IMG/VR virus record: IMGVR_UViG_3300007512_000009
Span: 62,001-126,000 of that record
Reading direction: 5' to 3' (one strand)
DNA from: a virus
Length of the DNA: 64,000 nucleotides
The notes under the pieces were generated by a model. It had not been told where the DNA came from and searched no databases. It saw only the letters and a program-made list of their open reading frames with translations. The position numbers were made by a program, and so were the translations under genes. Position 1 is the first letter of the stretch; each line of letters begins with the position of its first letter. Shown here piece after piece: positions 1 to 11,372 of the stretch.

Positions 1-1
1 T

Positions 2-184
2 ACTACTGCATTATTTAAAAGAACATGGGGCAGTAACTTATCGAAATTTGAAGGTGTTCAATTGCCTGGCGGAATCCAATTTAACGGTCAAAGGATTTTG
101 GATGAGGCTAGAGAAGAAATTCAAAAGATAGAAGAAGAGGTGCAAGAAACTTATGAATTACCACCAGACTTCAGTGTAGGATAA
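2..184 (+). CDS. 13: Neck protein gp13, C-terminal end (partial)
   Basis: An open frame runs in from the left edge and stops at 182-184, giving the last 60 residues. It contains the motif LPGGIQFNGQRI followed by a charged helix rich in Glu and a Leu-Pro-Pro-Asp end, which matches the C-terminus of T4-type neck protein gp13 as I know it. Gene 14 follows 19 bases later, the T4 order. Gp13 joins the filled head to the tail together with gp14. The rest of the gene is outside the window. The identity rests mainly on synteny and the short motif. Confidence 0.75.
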   Translation, partial: TTALFKRTWGSNLSKFEGVQLPGGIQFNGQRILDEAREEIQKIEEEVQETYELPPDFSVG

Positions 185-203
185 AAGGGGTTAAATAACA
201 TTT

Positions 204-1076
204 ATGGCTATTAATCCACATTTTAAACCCCAAAAAGGTGAACAAGATATAATTGAAGACTTGACCGTAGAAACGATTAAAATTCACGGTCATGATTTTA
301 TATATTTACCAAGAACACTAGTTAAAGAAGATGAATTGTTTGGTGAAGATGTACTATCTAAATTCACCAATGGGATAGAGTTGGAAATGTATATTGAATC
401 TGTAGACGGATTTGAGGGCGAAGGTGATTTTATCTCTAAATTTGGTCTTGAAATTAGGGATTCGATGAGTTTGGTATTGTCTAAGAAAAGATTTACACAA
501 GAGGTGACACCTGTAGTACCTACTGTTTTAACTCCTAGAGAGGGGGATTTGATTTATTTTCCCAAAACACAGGGTATTTTTGAAATCAAATTCGTAGAAC
601 ATGAAAACCCATTCTACCAATTAAACAAACTATATACCTATAAACTTTCATGTGAGTTATTCCAATACAGTCAAGAAGATATCGATACTGGTTGGACAAA
701 TGTGGATAAAATTGAATCCGACAGGATGGATTTTGTCGTTGAATTAACTATGACTGGTGGTGTAACTGGTACGTTTGAAACTGGTGAATATATATTTGAT
801 AATGCAACGTATGCTACTTCAACCAACACCGCAGAAGTTATCAAATGGACATCTTCTACTAAGGTTATGCAAATTGCAGGTCAATCTGGTAATATCGGAC
901 TGGTTGGGGTCACAGGACAATGTGGTGGATATGCAGTTGTCGGTTCTACAGCATCACCATCAACTACTACTGTCATCCCTACAGACACCTATTCCGATAA
1001 TAGGGATTTCCAAATTGAAGCAGATGATATATTTGACTTTACTGACCAAGACCCATTCTCAGAGGGTAATTATTAA
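204..1076 (+). CDS. 14: Neck / head completion protein gp14
   Basis: A 290-residue protein matching the T4-like gp14 family, which closes the DNA-filled head and forms the neck with gp13. Visible family features are the N-terminal segment with HGHDFIYLPR, the GEDVLSKF stretch and the acidic EMYIESVDGFEGEGDF block near residues 70-90. The C-terminal third (about 180-260) is Gly/Thr/Val-rich, as in cyanophage-type members, and is longer than in T4 (256 residues). The start is preceded by AAGGGG. The stop overlaps the start of gene 15 by one base, so the two are probably translationally coupled. Confidence 0.9.
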   Translation: MAINPHFKPQKGEQDIIEDLTVETIKIHGHDFIYLPRTLVKEDELFGEDVLSKFTNGIELEMYIESVDGFEGEGDFISKFGLEIRDSMSLVLSKKRFTQEVTPVVPTVLTPREGDLIYFPKTQGIFEIKFVEHENPFYQLNKLYTYKLSCELFQYSQEDIDTGWTNVDKIESDRMDFVVELTMTGGVTGTFETGEYIFDNATYATSTNTAEVIKWTSSTKVMQIAGQSGNIGLVGVTGQCGGYAVVGSTASPSTTTVIPTDTYSDNRDFQIEADDIFDFTDQDPFSEGNY

Positions 1077-1914
1077 TGTTTGAGATTTTTTATAACAAAG
1101 CAGTAAGAAAACTCACAGTAGCAATGGGTTCTCTGTTCAACAATATTCATGTTGTAAGAACCGATGCTGATGGTGATATCACATCTCAAATTCGTGTACC
1201 CTTAGGTTACGGGCCGAAAGAAAAATGGATTAGAAGACTTAGAGAATCCAACTCTCTTGCGGATGATACTAATGATGTAGAAATTACTTTACCGAGATTA
1301 AGTTTCGAAATGAATAGTATCCATTATGACCCTGCTAGAAAGAAAAATACCATGCAAAAAAGATGGTATAGACACACCGATAATACTAAATTATATACAA
1401 ACTACATAGAAGTACCCTATGATTTTGAGTTTAGTGTTACTGCTATGGTGAAATTTATGGAAGATGGGTTGTGTATTATGGAGCAAATTTTACCATATTT
1501 CACTCCTGAGTTTACTGTTACTATCAACTTTAATGACATTAATCAATCTGTTGATATCCCTATTATCCTTAACTCTGTAGAAGTGAATGAAGAATATGAA
1601 GGTGATTTTGATGCACGAAGATTGATTACTTTTGACATGTCGTTCACAGCGAAATCCAACGTGTTTGGCCCAACAAAAACAAGCCAACCTATTCAAACAG
1701 CAATTGCTACTATCTGGGAGCCAAATTCATTCTACCACGATGGTACATCTCTTGGTATGTCTGGTACAACTGCAGCCATGTCCAAACTTACTGTCGGTGT
1801 TACGGGACCAAGTGGTGCGTCTTCTGGTGTGGATACCTTCACTGGATTTACTGTGGGAACTAGAGTTTATGGTATGACTGGAGAAGATGGTATAAGTCTT
1901 GATGGAACTAATTT

Positions 1915-1918
<4 letters not shown>
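1076..1918 (+). CDS. 15: Tail sheath stabilizer / completion protein gp15
   Basis: A 280-residue protein of the gp15 family, the ring that caps the tail tube and sheath and lets the tail join the head. The N-terminus starts with MFEIFYNKAVRKLTVAMGSL, and a conserved region with RVPLGYGPKEKWIRR lies near residues 40-55, both typical of the family. The final 50 residues are Gly/Thr/Ser-rich and probably variable. It overlaps gene 16 by four bases (ATGA). Confidence 0.92.
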
Positions 1919-4051
<2,133 letters not shown>

Positions 4052-4063
4052 AAAACTAAAGGG

Positions 4064-4071
4064 TATAAATA
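4064..4071 (+). promoter_or_regulatory. Late promoter TATAAATA before gene 18
   Basis: Exact match to the T4 late -10 consensus TATAAATA, lying 69 bases before the gene 18 start in an 88-base gap. No sigma70 -35 is placed correctly. A ribosome site AGAGGAG lies just before the ATG. In T4 such promoters need gp55, gp33 and the clamp; gp55 and gp45 are encoded in this window. Confidence 0.8.
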
Positions 4072-4139
4072 TTCACATAAAAGTATACTTATTGGTTTAT
4101 ATTATAGACCATAAACAAAGAATTAGAGGAGAATGAAGT

Positions 4140-6005
4140 ATGGCATTTCAAGTAAGCCCTGGCGTAGTAGTCAAGGAAGAAGACCTTTCCAGTTATATAC
4201 CTGCGGTATCTTCAACCATAGCAGGTTTTGCGGGCCACTTTAGGTGGGGACCTGCGGGTGTAATAGTGACTGTAGACAGTGAAAATAACCTAAAACAGTT
4301 GTTTGGTAAACCCACAGAAACAAATTATGAACAATGGTTTACGGCCGCAAACTTTTTGAATTATGGTAGTAATCTTAAAGTGGTAAGAACAGTTAATACT
4401 GATAGCACTGGTGCACATGCCGCCAACGCATCGGGACCATCAGGGGCTGCTTCTTCGGGGGCTGTCAAACTCACAACTAGCACATCCAACGTTGAAGCAT
4501 CCAAAACCACAGCAGGTGGTTCTGGTGGTCAACAATGGCAAGCAAAATATCCTGGCTCAATGGGCGACTCTTTGAAAGTTGTCTGGTGGGACGGTGGTCA
4601 CTCTGGCCCTGCAGGTTCAACACAAGCACCACCACTTGCACATCTTGGTGTATCAGCAGGTGCTTATAAAAACTGGACATATGTGGATTATTTCACTACT
4701 AACATGCCTTTTACAACTGGTTGGGCAAACACCTTAACTGGTAGCGACACTGTTTATGATGGTGTAAATATCGCAATTATAGATGAAGATGGTGAATTCA
4801 CTGGTACTAAAGGTACTGTTGTCGAAACATTTAATGCTGTATCAAAGGCAAGTAATGCCAGAAATGCAGACAATACAAGCAACTACTATTTAGATGTAAT
4901 CAATAATACATCAAAATATGTCTGGTCATTAGCACATCCTTATGAGGCAACACCAAACGTTAACGCAGACCAAGGTGTTTCTGGTGGTTCACAAAACTGG
5001 GGTACAGACCTAACTGTTAGTGGTGGTACTTACGATGTACTTTACACGGGTGCTACCTCAGGTGCTCAATTCAGTCTAGCAGGCGGTTCTGGTGAAACAA
5101 CTGGTACAGTTGGTGCAGGAAGTGGTAGCACAATGGACTTCGGTCTTTTCTATGACACAGAAACAGTTGATGTTAGTGTTTTACTAGGTGGCCCTGCTAA
5201 TAATACTCTTGCAGGTCAACTAGTTGATTTAGCAGATACTAGAAAGGACTGTGTGGTGTTCCTTTCACCAGAAAAGGCAGACACGATTTCAGGTAGTACA
5301 CCACTCGATGAATCAACCGCAGAAACTAACGTTCTCGATTTCAGAAACGCACAACTAAACAAGAATAGTTCTTATGCATTCCTCGATTCTGGTTGGAAGT
5401 ACATGTACGACCGTTATAACGATAAATATCGATGGGTGCCGCTATGTGCTGATACTGCAGGTCTTGCGGTACGTTCTGATGAAGAAACAGAAACGTGGTT
5501 CTCGCCTGCGGGATTCAACCGTGGTCAACTACGAAATGTAGTTAAACTATCATGGAATCCACGTAAAGCACATCGTGACAATCTTTATCAAGACCAAGTT
5601 AACCCAGTAGTTTCCTTCCCTGGCGAAGGTACAGTGTTATGGGGTGACAAAACACTTCTGACTAAACCAAGTGCGTTCGACCGATTGAATGTCAGAAGGT
5701 TGTTCATTGTCCTTGAAAAAGCAATATCAACAGCATCCAAATACCAAATCTTTGAACAAAACGACGAATTTACTCGTTCTAACTTCAAGGGTATGATTGA
5801 ACCATTCCTTCGGGATGTTCAATCGAGAAGGGGTTTATCTGACTTCAAGGTAATCTGTGATGATACTAATAACACATCAGCAGTGGTAGATAGGAATGAA
5901 TTTGTCGCTGACATCTTCATTAAGCCTATTAAATCTATTAACTACATCACTTTGACATTTGTTGCGACTTCACAAGGTGTAGATTTCACAGAGATAGGTT
6001 CATAA
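4140..6005 (+). CDS. 18: Tail sheath protein gp18
   Basis: A 621-residue contractile sheath subunit. The N-terminus MAFQVSPGVVVKEEDLSSYI and the following FAGHFRWGPAG are classic gp18 motifs, and the C-terminal domain with the KYRWVPLCADTAGL, PAGFNRG and RRLFIVLEKAI segments is the most conserved part. Residues about 85-330 are Gly/Ser/Thr-rich, fitting the variable surface domains. It has its own late promoter and a strong AGAGGAG ribosome site, as expected for a high-copy virion protein. T4 gp18 is 659 residues. Confidence 0.97.
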   Translation: MAFQVSPGVVVKEEDLSSYIPAVSSTIAGFAGHFRWGPAGVIVTVDSENNLKQLFGKPTETNYEQWFTAANFLNYGSNLKVVRTVNTDSTGAHAANASGPSGAASSGAVKLTTSTSNVEASKTTAGGSGGQQWQAKYPGSMGDSLKVVWWDGGHSGPAGSTQAPPLAHLGVSAGAYKNWTYVDYFTTNMPFTTGWANTLTGSDTVYDGVNIAIIDEDGEFTGTKGTVVETFNAVSKASNARNADNTSNYYLDVINNTSKYVWSLAHPYEATPNVNADQGVSGGSQNWGTDLTVSGGTYDVLYTGATSGAQFSLAGGSGETTGTVGAGSGSTMDFGLFYDTETVDVSVLLGGPANNTLAGQLVDLADTRKDCVVFLSPEKADTISGSTPLDESTAETNVLDFRNAQLNKNSSYAFLDSGWKYMYDRYNDKYRWVPLCADTAGLAVRSDEETETWFSPAGFNRGQLRNVVKLSWNPRKAHRDNLYQDQVNPVVSFPGEGTVLWGDKTLLTKPSAFDRLNVRRLFIVLEKAISTASKYQIFEQNDEFTRSNFKGMIEPFLRDVQSRRGLSDFKVICDDTNNTSAVVDRNEFVADIFIKPIKSINYITLTFVATSQGVDFTEIGS

Positions 6006-6011
6006 AGTTAA

Positions 6012-6019
6012 TATAAATA
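6012..6019 (+). promoter_or_regulatory. Late promoter TATAAATA before gene 19
   Basis: Exact TATAAATA 21 bases before the gene 19 start, in the 34-base gap after the sheath gene. The ribosome site TAGGAGA sits between it and the ATG. Confidence 0.78.
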
Positions 6020-6039
6020 ATTCTAGGAGAACACAATAA

Positions 6040-6597
6040 ATGCGTATAGATGACTTTAAAAATGCACTAGCAAAAGGTGGTGTAAGAGCAAATCTCTTTA
6101 GGGTGATGGGTAATATTGGGAATACAACTTTACCAAATAAAATAGGATTCCTATGCAAGGCGGCTTCTTTACCTGCATCTACTATCACACCAATCGAGGT
6201 CCCTTATAGAGGACGAAAATTGAAATTACCTGGCGACAGGGAGTATGCTGAATGGACACTAACATTTATCAGTGATGGTGATTTTGAACTTCGTAATGCA
6301 TTTGAAAAATGGATGGACGACCTAAACAAAACAGTCGATAATGTTTCAACTGAACCTTTAAACCTTAAGGGCCCGTTATTCCCAGACTGGAATATAGACC
6401 AACTAGACAGAACTGGAGAACCGATTAAATCATATAGGTTCTTCTCCTGTTGGCCTTCGGAAGTAAGTGCAATTGATGTTACTTATGATAGTACAGACTT
6501 AGTAGAGTTTACAGTTACACTACAGTACGTATACTTTATTACTCAAGACACCGATGAGAGTGTGGAAACAGGTATTGCAGCCTCGCCTGGCAGTTAA
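6040..6597 (+). CDS. 19: Tail tube protein gp19
   Basis: A 185-residue tube subunit following the sheath gene as in T4 (163 residues). Supporting motifs are FLCKAASLPASTITPIEVPY, then GDREYAEWTLTFISDGDF, a pattern typical of the tube fold, and the C-terminal DVTYDSTDLVEFTVTLQYVY. It stacks as hexamers to form the inner tail tube. It has its own late promoter. A second tube-fold protein is encoded at 14361-14918. Confidence 0.95.
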   Translation: MRIDDFKNALAKGGVRANLFRVMGNIGNTTLPNKIGFLCKAASLPASTITPIEVPYRGRKLKLPGDREYAEWTLTFISDGDFELRNAFEKWMDDLNKTVDNVSTEPLNLKGPLFPDWNIDQLDRTGEPIKSYRFFSCWPSEVSAIDVTYDSTDLVEFTVTLQYVYFITQDTDESVETGIAASPGS

Positions 6598-6630
6598 TAA
6601 CATGATATATTGTTATGGTTGGGTAATTAA

Positions 6631-6638
6631 AATAAATA
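6631..6638 (+). promoter_or_regulatory. Probable late promoter variant AATAAATA before gene 20
   Basis: AATAAATA, one base from the late consensus, lies 32 bases before the portal gene in a 72-base gap. The placement is the same as for the exact copies before genes 18 and 19. The same variant occurs at 54161 before a small membrane protein gene. Confidence 0.5.
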
Positions 6639-6669
6639 CTTATTTTTGTTATAGAAAGGAAGTTTAATT

Positions 6670-8190
6670 ATGCCAATTGAGTTATTCGGTTTTAGTATCG
6701 GAAGAAAGAATCAAAAGTCTGAAGAAGACAAAAGGAACGAATTAAAATCCTTTGTTAAGCCTGAACAAGAAGATGGTTCTACAATCATTGATTCTGGTGC
6801 GGGACATTTTGGTACATATATCGATTTTAATAATGAAGTAAAATCGGAAATCGAATTTATTAACAGGTATAGGGAAATGGCATTACATCCAGAAGTGGAA
6901 GGTGCTGTCGAAGACATCGTTAACGAATCAATTGTTTATGACCGTGAAAAGAAAAGCGTTGAGTTATCATTGGAACAAGTGGATTTGTCAGATAACATTA
7001 AAGACAAAATCCATGAAGAATATGACTATCTTTATAATCTTTTAAATTTTCCTAATAAAGGTTTCGAAATATTTAGGAGATGGTTTATTGATGGTAAAAT
7101 TTACTACCATATGGTTGTCGATTCAAAGAGCCCTAAAAAGGGTATTTTAGATATTAGATATGTAGACCCTACTCTTATTAAAAAGGTTATTGAATTAGAA
7201 AAGGGTCTGGACAACCAACAGGGTAAGAATGCCTCTGAGCAAGTAGAAATTGTCAAAAAGGCAGAAGAATACTTCATTTATAAAGAGAAACCAGAACAAT
7301 CTACTGGTATCAAAATCGCTCCAGAAGCGGTATGTTATACAACTTCAGGTTTATATGATGCAAGCAATAGAAAAGTTATTAGTTACCTTCATAAGGCAAT
7401 TAAACCTTTAAACCAACTTCGTATGATTGAGGATGCTGTAGTTATTTATCGGATATCACGTGCTCCTGAAAGAAGAATTTTCTATATTGATGTTGGTAAA
7501 CTCCCTAAGACAAAAGCAGAACAATATGTTCGCTCAATAATGAATAAATATAGAAATAAACTGGTATATGATGCCAGTACAGGCGCTATTCGTGATGATA
7601 AAAAACATATGAATATGCTTGAAGATTTCTGGTTGCCTAGACAGGAAGGTGGTAGAGGAACTGAGATTTCAACCTTAGATGGTGGACAAAATCTGGGTGA
7701 AATGGATGATGTTATATACTTCCAAAAGAAACTATATCAAGCATTAAATGTTCCTAGAACACGATTAGAGTTGGGTGAACAGTTTAATATGGGACGAGCA
7801 TCAGAAATCACTCGTGACGAAGTTAAATTTATGAAATATATTGATAGACTCCGTAACAAGTTCTGTGAAATATTTAAAACAATGCTCAAAACTCAATGCT
7901 TACTAAAAGGTATTATGACTGACCAAGACTGGGAAAAAATATTTGTTGACATTTCCTTTGATTTCATTCGTGATAATCATTTTTCAGAATTGAAAGACTA
8001 TGAAATTATTACTGAAAGAATGAATATTCTTCGTGATGTTAATGACTACATTGGTAAATATTATTCTGTAGAATGGGTAAGAAAGAACATCTTGCAACAA
8101 TCTGAAGAAGAAATGAAAGACCTAGATAAAGAGATAGCAAAGGAAAGGGAAGACGGTATAATTACTGACGACAGTAATGAAGGATATTAA
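6670..8190 (+). CDS. 20: Portal vertex protein gp20
   Basis: A 506-residue portal, the dodecameric ring at the packaging vertex. Recognisable motifs include FINRYREMALHPEVEGAVED near residues 57-76, which is very conserved in the family, GKIYYHMVVD, AVVIYRISRAPERRIFYIDV and RTRLELGEQFNMGRASEITR. T4 gp20 is 524 residues. The ribosome site AAAGGAAG precedes the ATG. The C-terminal end is acidic. The next gene starts four bases after the stop. Confidence 0.97.
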   Translation: MPIELFGFSIGRKNQKSEEDKRNELKSFVKPEQEDGSTIIDSGAGHFGTYIDFNNEVKSEIEFINRYREMALHPEVEGAVEDIVNESIVYDREKKSVELSLEQVDLSDNIKDKIHEEYDYLYNLLNFPNKGFEIFRRWFIDGKIYYHMVVDSKSPKKGILDIRYVDPTLIKKVIELEKGLDNQQGKNASEQVEIVKKAEEYFIYKEKPEQSTGIKIAPEAVCYTTSGLYDASNRKVISYLHKAIKPLNQLRMIEDAVVIYRISRAPERRIFYIDVGKLPKTKAEQYVRSIMNKYRNKLVYDASTGAIRDDKKHMNMLEDFWLPRQEGGRGTEISTLDGGQNLGEMDDVIYFQKKLYQALNVPRTRLELGEQFNMGRASEITRDEVKFMKYIDRLRNKFCEIFKTMLKTQCLLKGIMTDQDWEKIFVDISFDFIRDNHFSELKDYEIITERMNILRDVNDYIGKYYSVEWVRKNILQQSEEEMKDLDKEIAKEREDGIITDDSNEGY

Positions 8191-8194
8191 CTAA

Positions 8195-9619
8195 ATGTTT
8201 AACAGCAAAGACATTATAGAAGCATTATCAAATAAAGAGTTTTCTATAGCAGAAAACATCGCTAAAAAAAGTCTTGCTGAGGTATCTTTGTCGTACATTG
8301 GACATATTAAAAATACCACAGCAAAAACTTCTGTAACAGAAGCAGAAGAACCACCAGATAAAGAAGATGTACAAGGTACTGAAGAAGACCCAATTCTTGA
8401 CCCTGCACTTGACCGTGAGTATTTTTTGAAATCTTTTGAAGAAGATGGTGTACTAATCACAATAAAAACTATAGGTGTTGGTAAAAATAAACCAGTATCC
8501 GTTTATTTTGATGATGTTAGATGGGAGATGTTCCCCGGCCCAATTAATGCTGAAAAGCATGCAAAAGAATTTATCAAAAGCAAGCAATATGACCTATGGA
8601 GAGGACGAAAAGGACTAAAAGACATTGAATCCTCGGAAGAAGAAAATAAAGTTGAGGTAAAAGAATCCGTAAATTTTCTCGAAGCGATTGACATGACTGT
8701 TGGTGGTAAAACTTTTACCGTGTCAATCGCTAATACACCAGAATCACTACAGAAAGGTTTGATGCACGAAAAATCGATGGATAGTAATAAAGGTGTCCTT
8801 CTGGTTTTTGATGAATCAGCACAACATGGTATTTGGATGAAGAATACTCATATTCCTTTAGATGTTATATGGGTTACCGAGTCAGGAACAGTCGTTGAAG
8901 TTCAAAGATTAGAGCCCTACGATGAAGAAATCAAATATCCTCATACACCTGCAAGATACGTACTTGAGTTGAATGCAGGTGAGTTTACTGGTAAAATAGG
9001 TGACCAGATAAAACTTGAAGACCAAATGGTAAATGAGATTACCATTCAGGGTCGGAGAAACATTGCAAGGGCCTCAAGAAAAACTGCAAAACGCCGTGCT
9101 GTTAGTGCAAAAAGAAAAAAGAGGCGACGGAAAACCAAAGAAGAATTAATGACCAAGGCTAGAAAAATGGCTAGGGATAAAATTAAGAAGAAATTTCTTA
9201 AAGGTAGAAATGAAAATGAATTAAGTTTTGCTGCCAGAGAAACCCTTGAAAAGAAAGTTAATACAATGAAGGGTAAAATTGAAAAAATTGCTAATAAAAT
9301 GTTTGTTGTTGCTAAAAAACAAGAAGCAGAAAGACTTAAAGCAATGCAAGGTAGCAAAAAAGATGAATCCGTTTTGAATACCCTTACTAAAATGGTTGAA
9401 TCCCAAAAACCATCTACTATTATTTTCGATGATGGCGATTCGTTAAAAATAAAACCAGAGATAGCAGGGGTGGTTTTAGCAATTCACGAGGCACTAAATA
9501 AAAGAAATAGGATTAAACTTGAAAAGATGATAAATAAAAATAGTTCTGGGTTCAAGGAAGTCATTGAGTTTTCTTATCAGAATTCGATTAGTAATAAAAA
9601 AATAGGACAAAAACTATGA
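8195..9619 (+). CDS. Prohead core-like protein with embedded DUF192 domain
   Basis: A 474-residue mosaic. Residues 1-40 resemble the N-terminus of T4-type prohead core proteins and share the pattern IIExL...N with the next gene. Residues about 165-275 are a complete DUF192 (UPF0127) domain, with KGLMHEKSMD, GIWMKNTHIPLDVIWV and ARYVLELNAG. Residues about 280-390 are very rich in Lys and Arg, followed by a helical tail. It lies between portal and protease, where T4 has core genes 67 and 68, so a scaffold-core role with later proteolysis is likely. SIAE and SLAE near the N-terminus fit the gp21 cleavage rule (Leu/Ile-X-Glu). The role of the DUF192 part is unknown. Confidence 0.7.
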   Translation: MFNSKDIIEALSNKEFSIAENIAKKSLAEVSLSYIGHIKNTTAKTSVTEAEEPPDKEDVQGTEEDPILDPALDREYFLKSFEEDGVLITIKTIGVGKNKPVSVYFDDVRWEMFPGPINAEKHAKEFIKSKQYDLWRGRKGLKDIESSEEENKVEVKESVNFLEAIDMTVGGKTFTVSIANTPESLQKGLMHEKSMDSNKGVLLVFDESAQHGIWMKNTHIPLDVIWVTESGTVVEVQRLEPYDEEIKYPHTPARYVLELNAGEFTGKIGDQIKLEDQMVNEITIQGRRNIARASRKTAKRRAVSAKRKKRRRKTKEELMTKARKMARDKIKKKFLKGRNENELSFAARETLEKKVNTMKGKIEKIANKMFVVAKKQEAERLKAMQGSKKDESVLNTLTKMVESQKPSTIIFDDGDSLKIKPEIAGVVLAIHEALNKRNRIKLEKMINKNSSGFKEVIEFSYQNSISNKKIGQKL

Positions 9620-9972
9620 GTGCTAAATTAATTATAGAAAATCTGCTTAATGATGACGCATATGGCGCCAAAAATAATATAGAAAATATACTATATACGA
9701 AAACTGGGGAGTCTATTAGTAGATTTACACCTAATTCAGTATCAAATAGTTTTAATACAGAAAATGCTGTACCTGTCTTGGGTGAAGCAGAACAAAGCCC
9801 TGAACAAAAAGCGTACCGAGCGTTATTTGACCGAATTTTAGCAAAATATGGTGTTGACAGTCCTAATGACTTAGAAGACAGTAAGAAAGATGATTTCTTT
9901 AACGAAGTAGAAAAAGCATGGAAAAAAGACCCCGCCAACGACAACGAAGGTGAGGGAGAGGAAGACGATTAA
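9616..9972 (+). CDS. Small prohead core protein (gp67/68 position)
   Basis: A 118-residue acidic protein between portal and protease, overlapping the previous gene by four bases. The N-terminus, with KLIIENLLNDD followed by an Ala/Asn-rich helix, resembles the start of the previous protein. The second half contains a conserved-looking RALFDRILAKYG helix and a very acidic end. VLGEAEQ near residue 57 would be cut by the T4-type protease. Position and composition support a prohead core role; the exact T4 counterpart (67 or 68) is not certain. Confidence 0.65.
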   Translation: MSAKLIIENLLNDDAYGAKNNIENILYTKTGESISRFTPNSVSNSFNTENAVPVLGEAEQSPEQKAYRALFDRILAKYGVDSPNDLEDSKKDDFFNEVEKAWKKDPANDNEGEGEEDD

Positions 9973-9975
9973 CCA

Positions 9976-10620
9976 ATGAACATTCAAAATAGACATTTTT
10001 TAAGTAAAATAAACGGTATTGGTTACAATAATAACAACATTGCTGAAGATGGCGGTGATGGAGATGATGGTCATAATCAACTTATTGAATCAATGATGGT
10101 TATGTTAAATGAAAAACAATCAAACCAACCTCTTCGTACATATCCAATACTTAATCCTGATGGTTTAAGTCAACGTGAAATTCAGAAAAGATATCATGAT
10201 GACCCAGCCGGCAAGGAGGCCTGGGAGAGGAGACGCCAACGATTAAATAAAGAACTGGAAGATTTGGGGATTGACCCAATTGCTAACCCAATTGGAGAAA
10301 ATAACCAATTGGGTATGACTAAACAAGCAGGTTCGATGTTTCCAAGTGGTCAAATGTCAAAGGTTCTTGCTGAGCAATTACCATTATCACCACAAATGGC
10401 CGGACCAAGTGGAAGACCTGGCACTCACGCATCCAAAAGTATACGACCTATGGGAACAGGTGTCGGTAATGACCCACCACCTAGTTCAGACCAACAAAGA
10501 TTAGATGAATTGTTAGCGGGATGGGCGGACAACCCTAATGCCATGGCAGACCTACTTGCTCTTCTAGGTCAGTGGGGGGCCAATAGCCCTGCACCAAACT
10601 TGTCTAATTTACCAATATAA
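9976..10620 (+). CDS. Low-complexity protein in head module, candidate internal head protein
   Basis: A 214-residue protein of no family I recognise, directly between the core genes and the protease gene. Its N-terminus MNIQNRHFLSKINGI is followed by Asn repeats and IAEDGGDG, where IAE fits the gp21 protease cleavage rule. The middle is rich in Pro, Gly, Asn and Gln; residues 50-90 form a charged helix. The C-terminal segment QQRLDELLAGWADNPNAMAD plus the following LLALLGQWG resembles the C-terminal segments of the proteins at 55731 and 56379. I infer a protein packaged in, or assembled with, the prohead. Confidence 0.6.
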   Translation: MNIQNRHFLSKINGIGYNNNNIAEDGGDGDDGHNQLIESMMVMLNEKQSNQPLRTYPILNPDGLSQREIQKRYHDDPAGKEAWERRRQRLNKELEDLGIDPIANPIGENNQLGMTKQAGSMFPSGQMSKVLAEQLPLSPQMAGPSGRPGTHASKSIRPMGTGVGNDPPPSSDQQRLDELLAGWADNPNAMADLLALLGQWGANSPAPNLSNLPI

Positions 10621-10635
10621 CACTAAAGGGCAACA

Positions 10636-11289
10636 ATGTTTTTAATAACAGAAACAAATTTAGACAACGTTAAACTTCTTAAAGAAGCCCGTGAAGATGG
10701 TACTCCAGATTACTTCATTGAGGGTATTTTCATGCAGTCTGAAAAGAAGAACAAGAACGGACGTAATTACCCTAAAAACATCCTAATGAAGGAAGTAAAG
10801 CGTTACAACAAAGAGTACGTGAATAACAAACGTGCTTTAGGTGAACTCGGTCATCCAGAGGGACCAACCGTCAATTTAGACCGTGTATCTCACATGATTA
10901 CTGAACTTTATGAAGATGGTAATGACGTTTATGGTCGTGCTAAAATTATGGATACCCCTATGGGTAAAATCGTAAAGAATCTCATCGATGAAGGTGCAAA
11001 TATTGGTGTATCTTCAAGAGGTATGGGTTCATTAAAGAAAAACAATAAGGGTATTAACGAAGTCCAAGATGACTTTATGCTGTCTGCAGTTGACATCGTT
11101 TCAGACCCTTCTGCACCAGATGCCTATGTAAATGGTATCATGGAAGGTAAGGAATGGGTTTGGGATAATGGAATTCTAAAAGCCCAAGATGTCGAACGTC
11201 ATAAAAAACTAGTTGAAGACGCTACTTCTAAGAAAGATAGAGAAGATAGAATCTTATATGCGTTCGTTGATTTTTTGTCAAAGGTGTGA
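10636..11289 (+). CDS. 21: Prohead maturation protease gp21
   Basis: A 217-residue serine protease that cleaves core, scaffold and capsid precursors after Leu/Ile-X-Glu. The catalytic His is in GELGHPEGPTVN (His73) and the Ser in NIGVSSRGMGS (Ser126/127); VDIVSDPSAPDAYV holds the probable Asp. An Asn-Arg pair in KNGRNYPKNIL near the N-terminus is also conserved. T4 gp21 is 212 residues. It sits in its normal place just before the scaffold gene. Confidence 0.95.
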   Translation: MFLITETNLDNVKLLKEAREDGTPDYFIEGIFMQSEKKNKNGRNYPKNILMKEVKRYNKEYVNNKRALGELGHPEGPTVNLDRVSHMITELYEDGNDVYGRAKIMDTPMGKIVKNLIDEGANIGVSSRGMGSLKKNNKGINEVQDDFMLSAVDIVSDPSAPDAYVNGIMEGKEWVWDNGILKAQDVERHKKLVEDATSKKDREDRILYAFVDFLSKV

Positions 11290-11293
11290 TTTT

Positions 11294-11301
11294 TATACAT
11301 A
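11294..11301 (+). promoter_or_regulatory. Late promoter variant TATACATA before gene 22
   Basis: TATACATA, one base from TATAAATA, lies right after the gene 21 stop and 72 bases before gene 22. It forms part of an imperfect palindrome with TGTATA a few bases downstream. The same octamer precedes genes 23, regA and the gene at 55731, which makes chance less likely. Confidence 0.5.
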
Positions 11302-11372
11302 CTAGTGTATATAGAATGTGTATCAATAACACGAAGATGCCTGTAAAATAGGATTAAGAGGAGATATCAATA

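Noticed and set aside
9976-10620. Collagen-like or tail fibre protein
   Set aside because: The Pro/Gly-rich region has no Gly-X-Y periodicity, and the gene lies in the head-core cluster, not near fibre genes.
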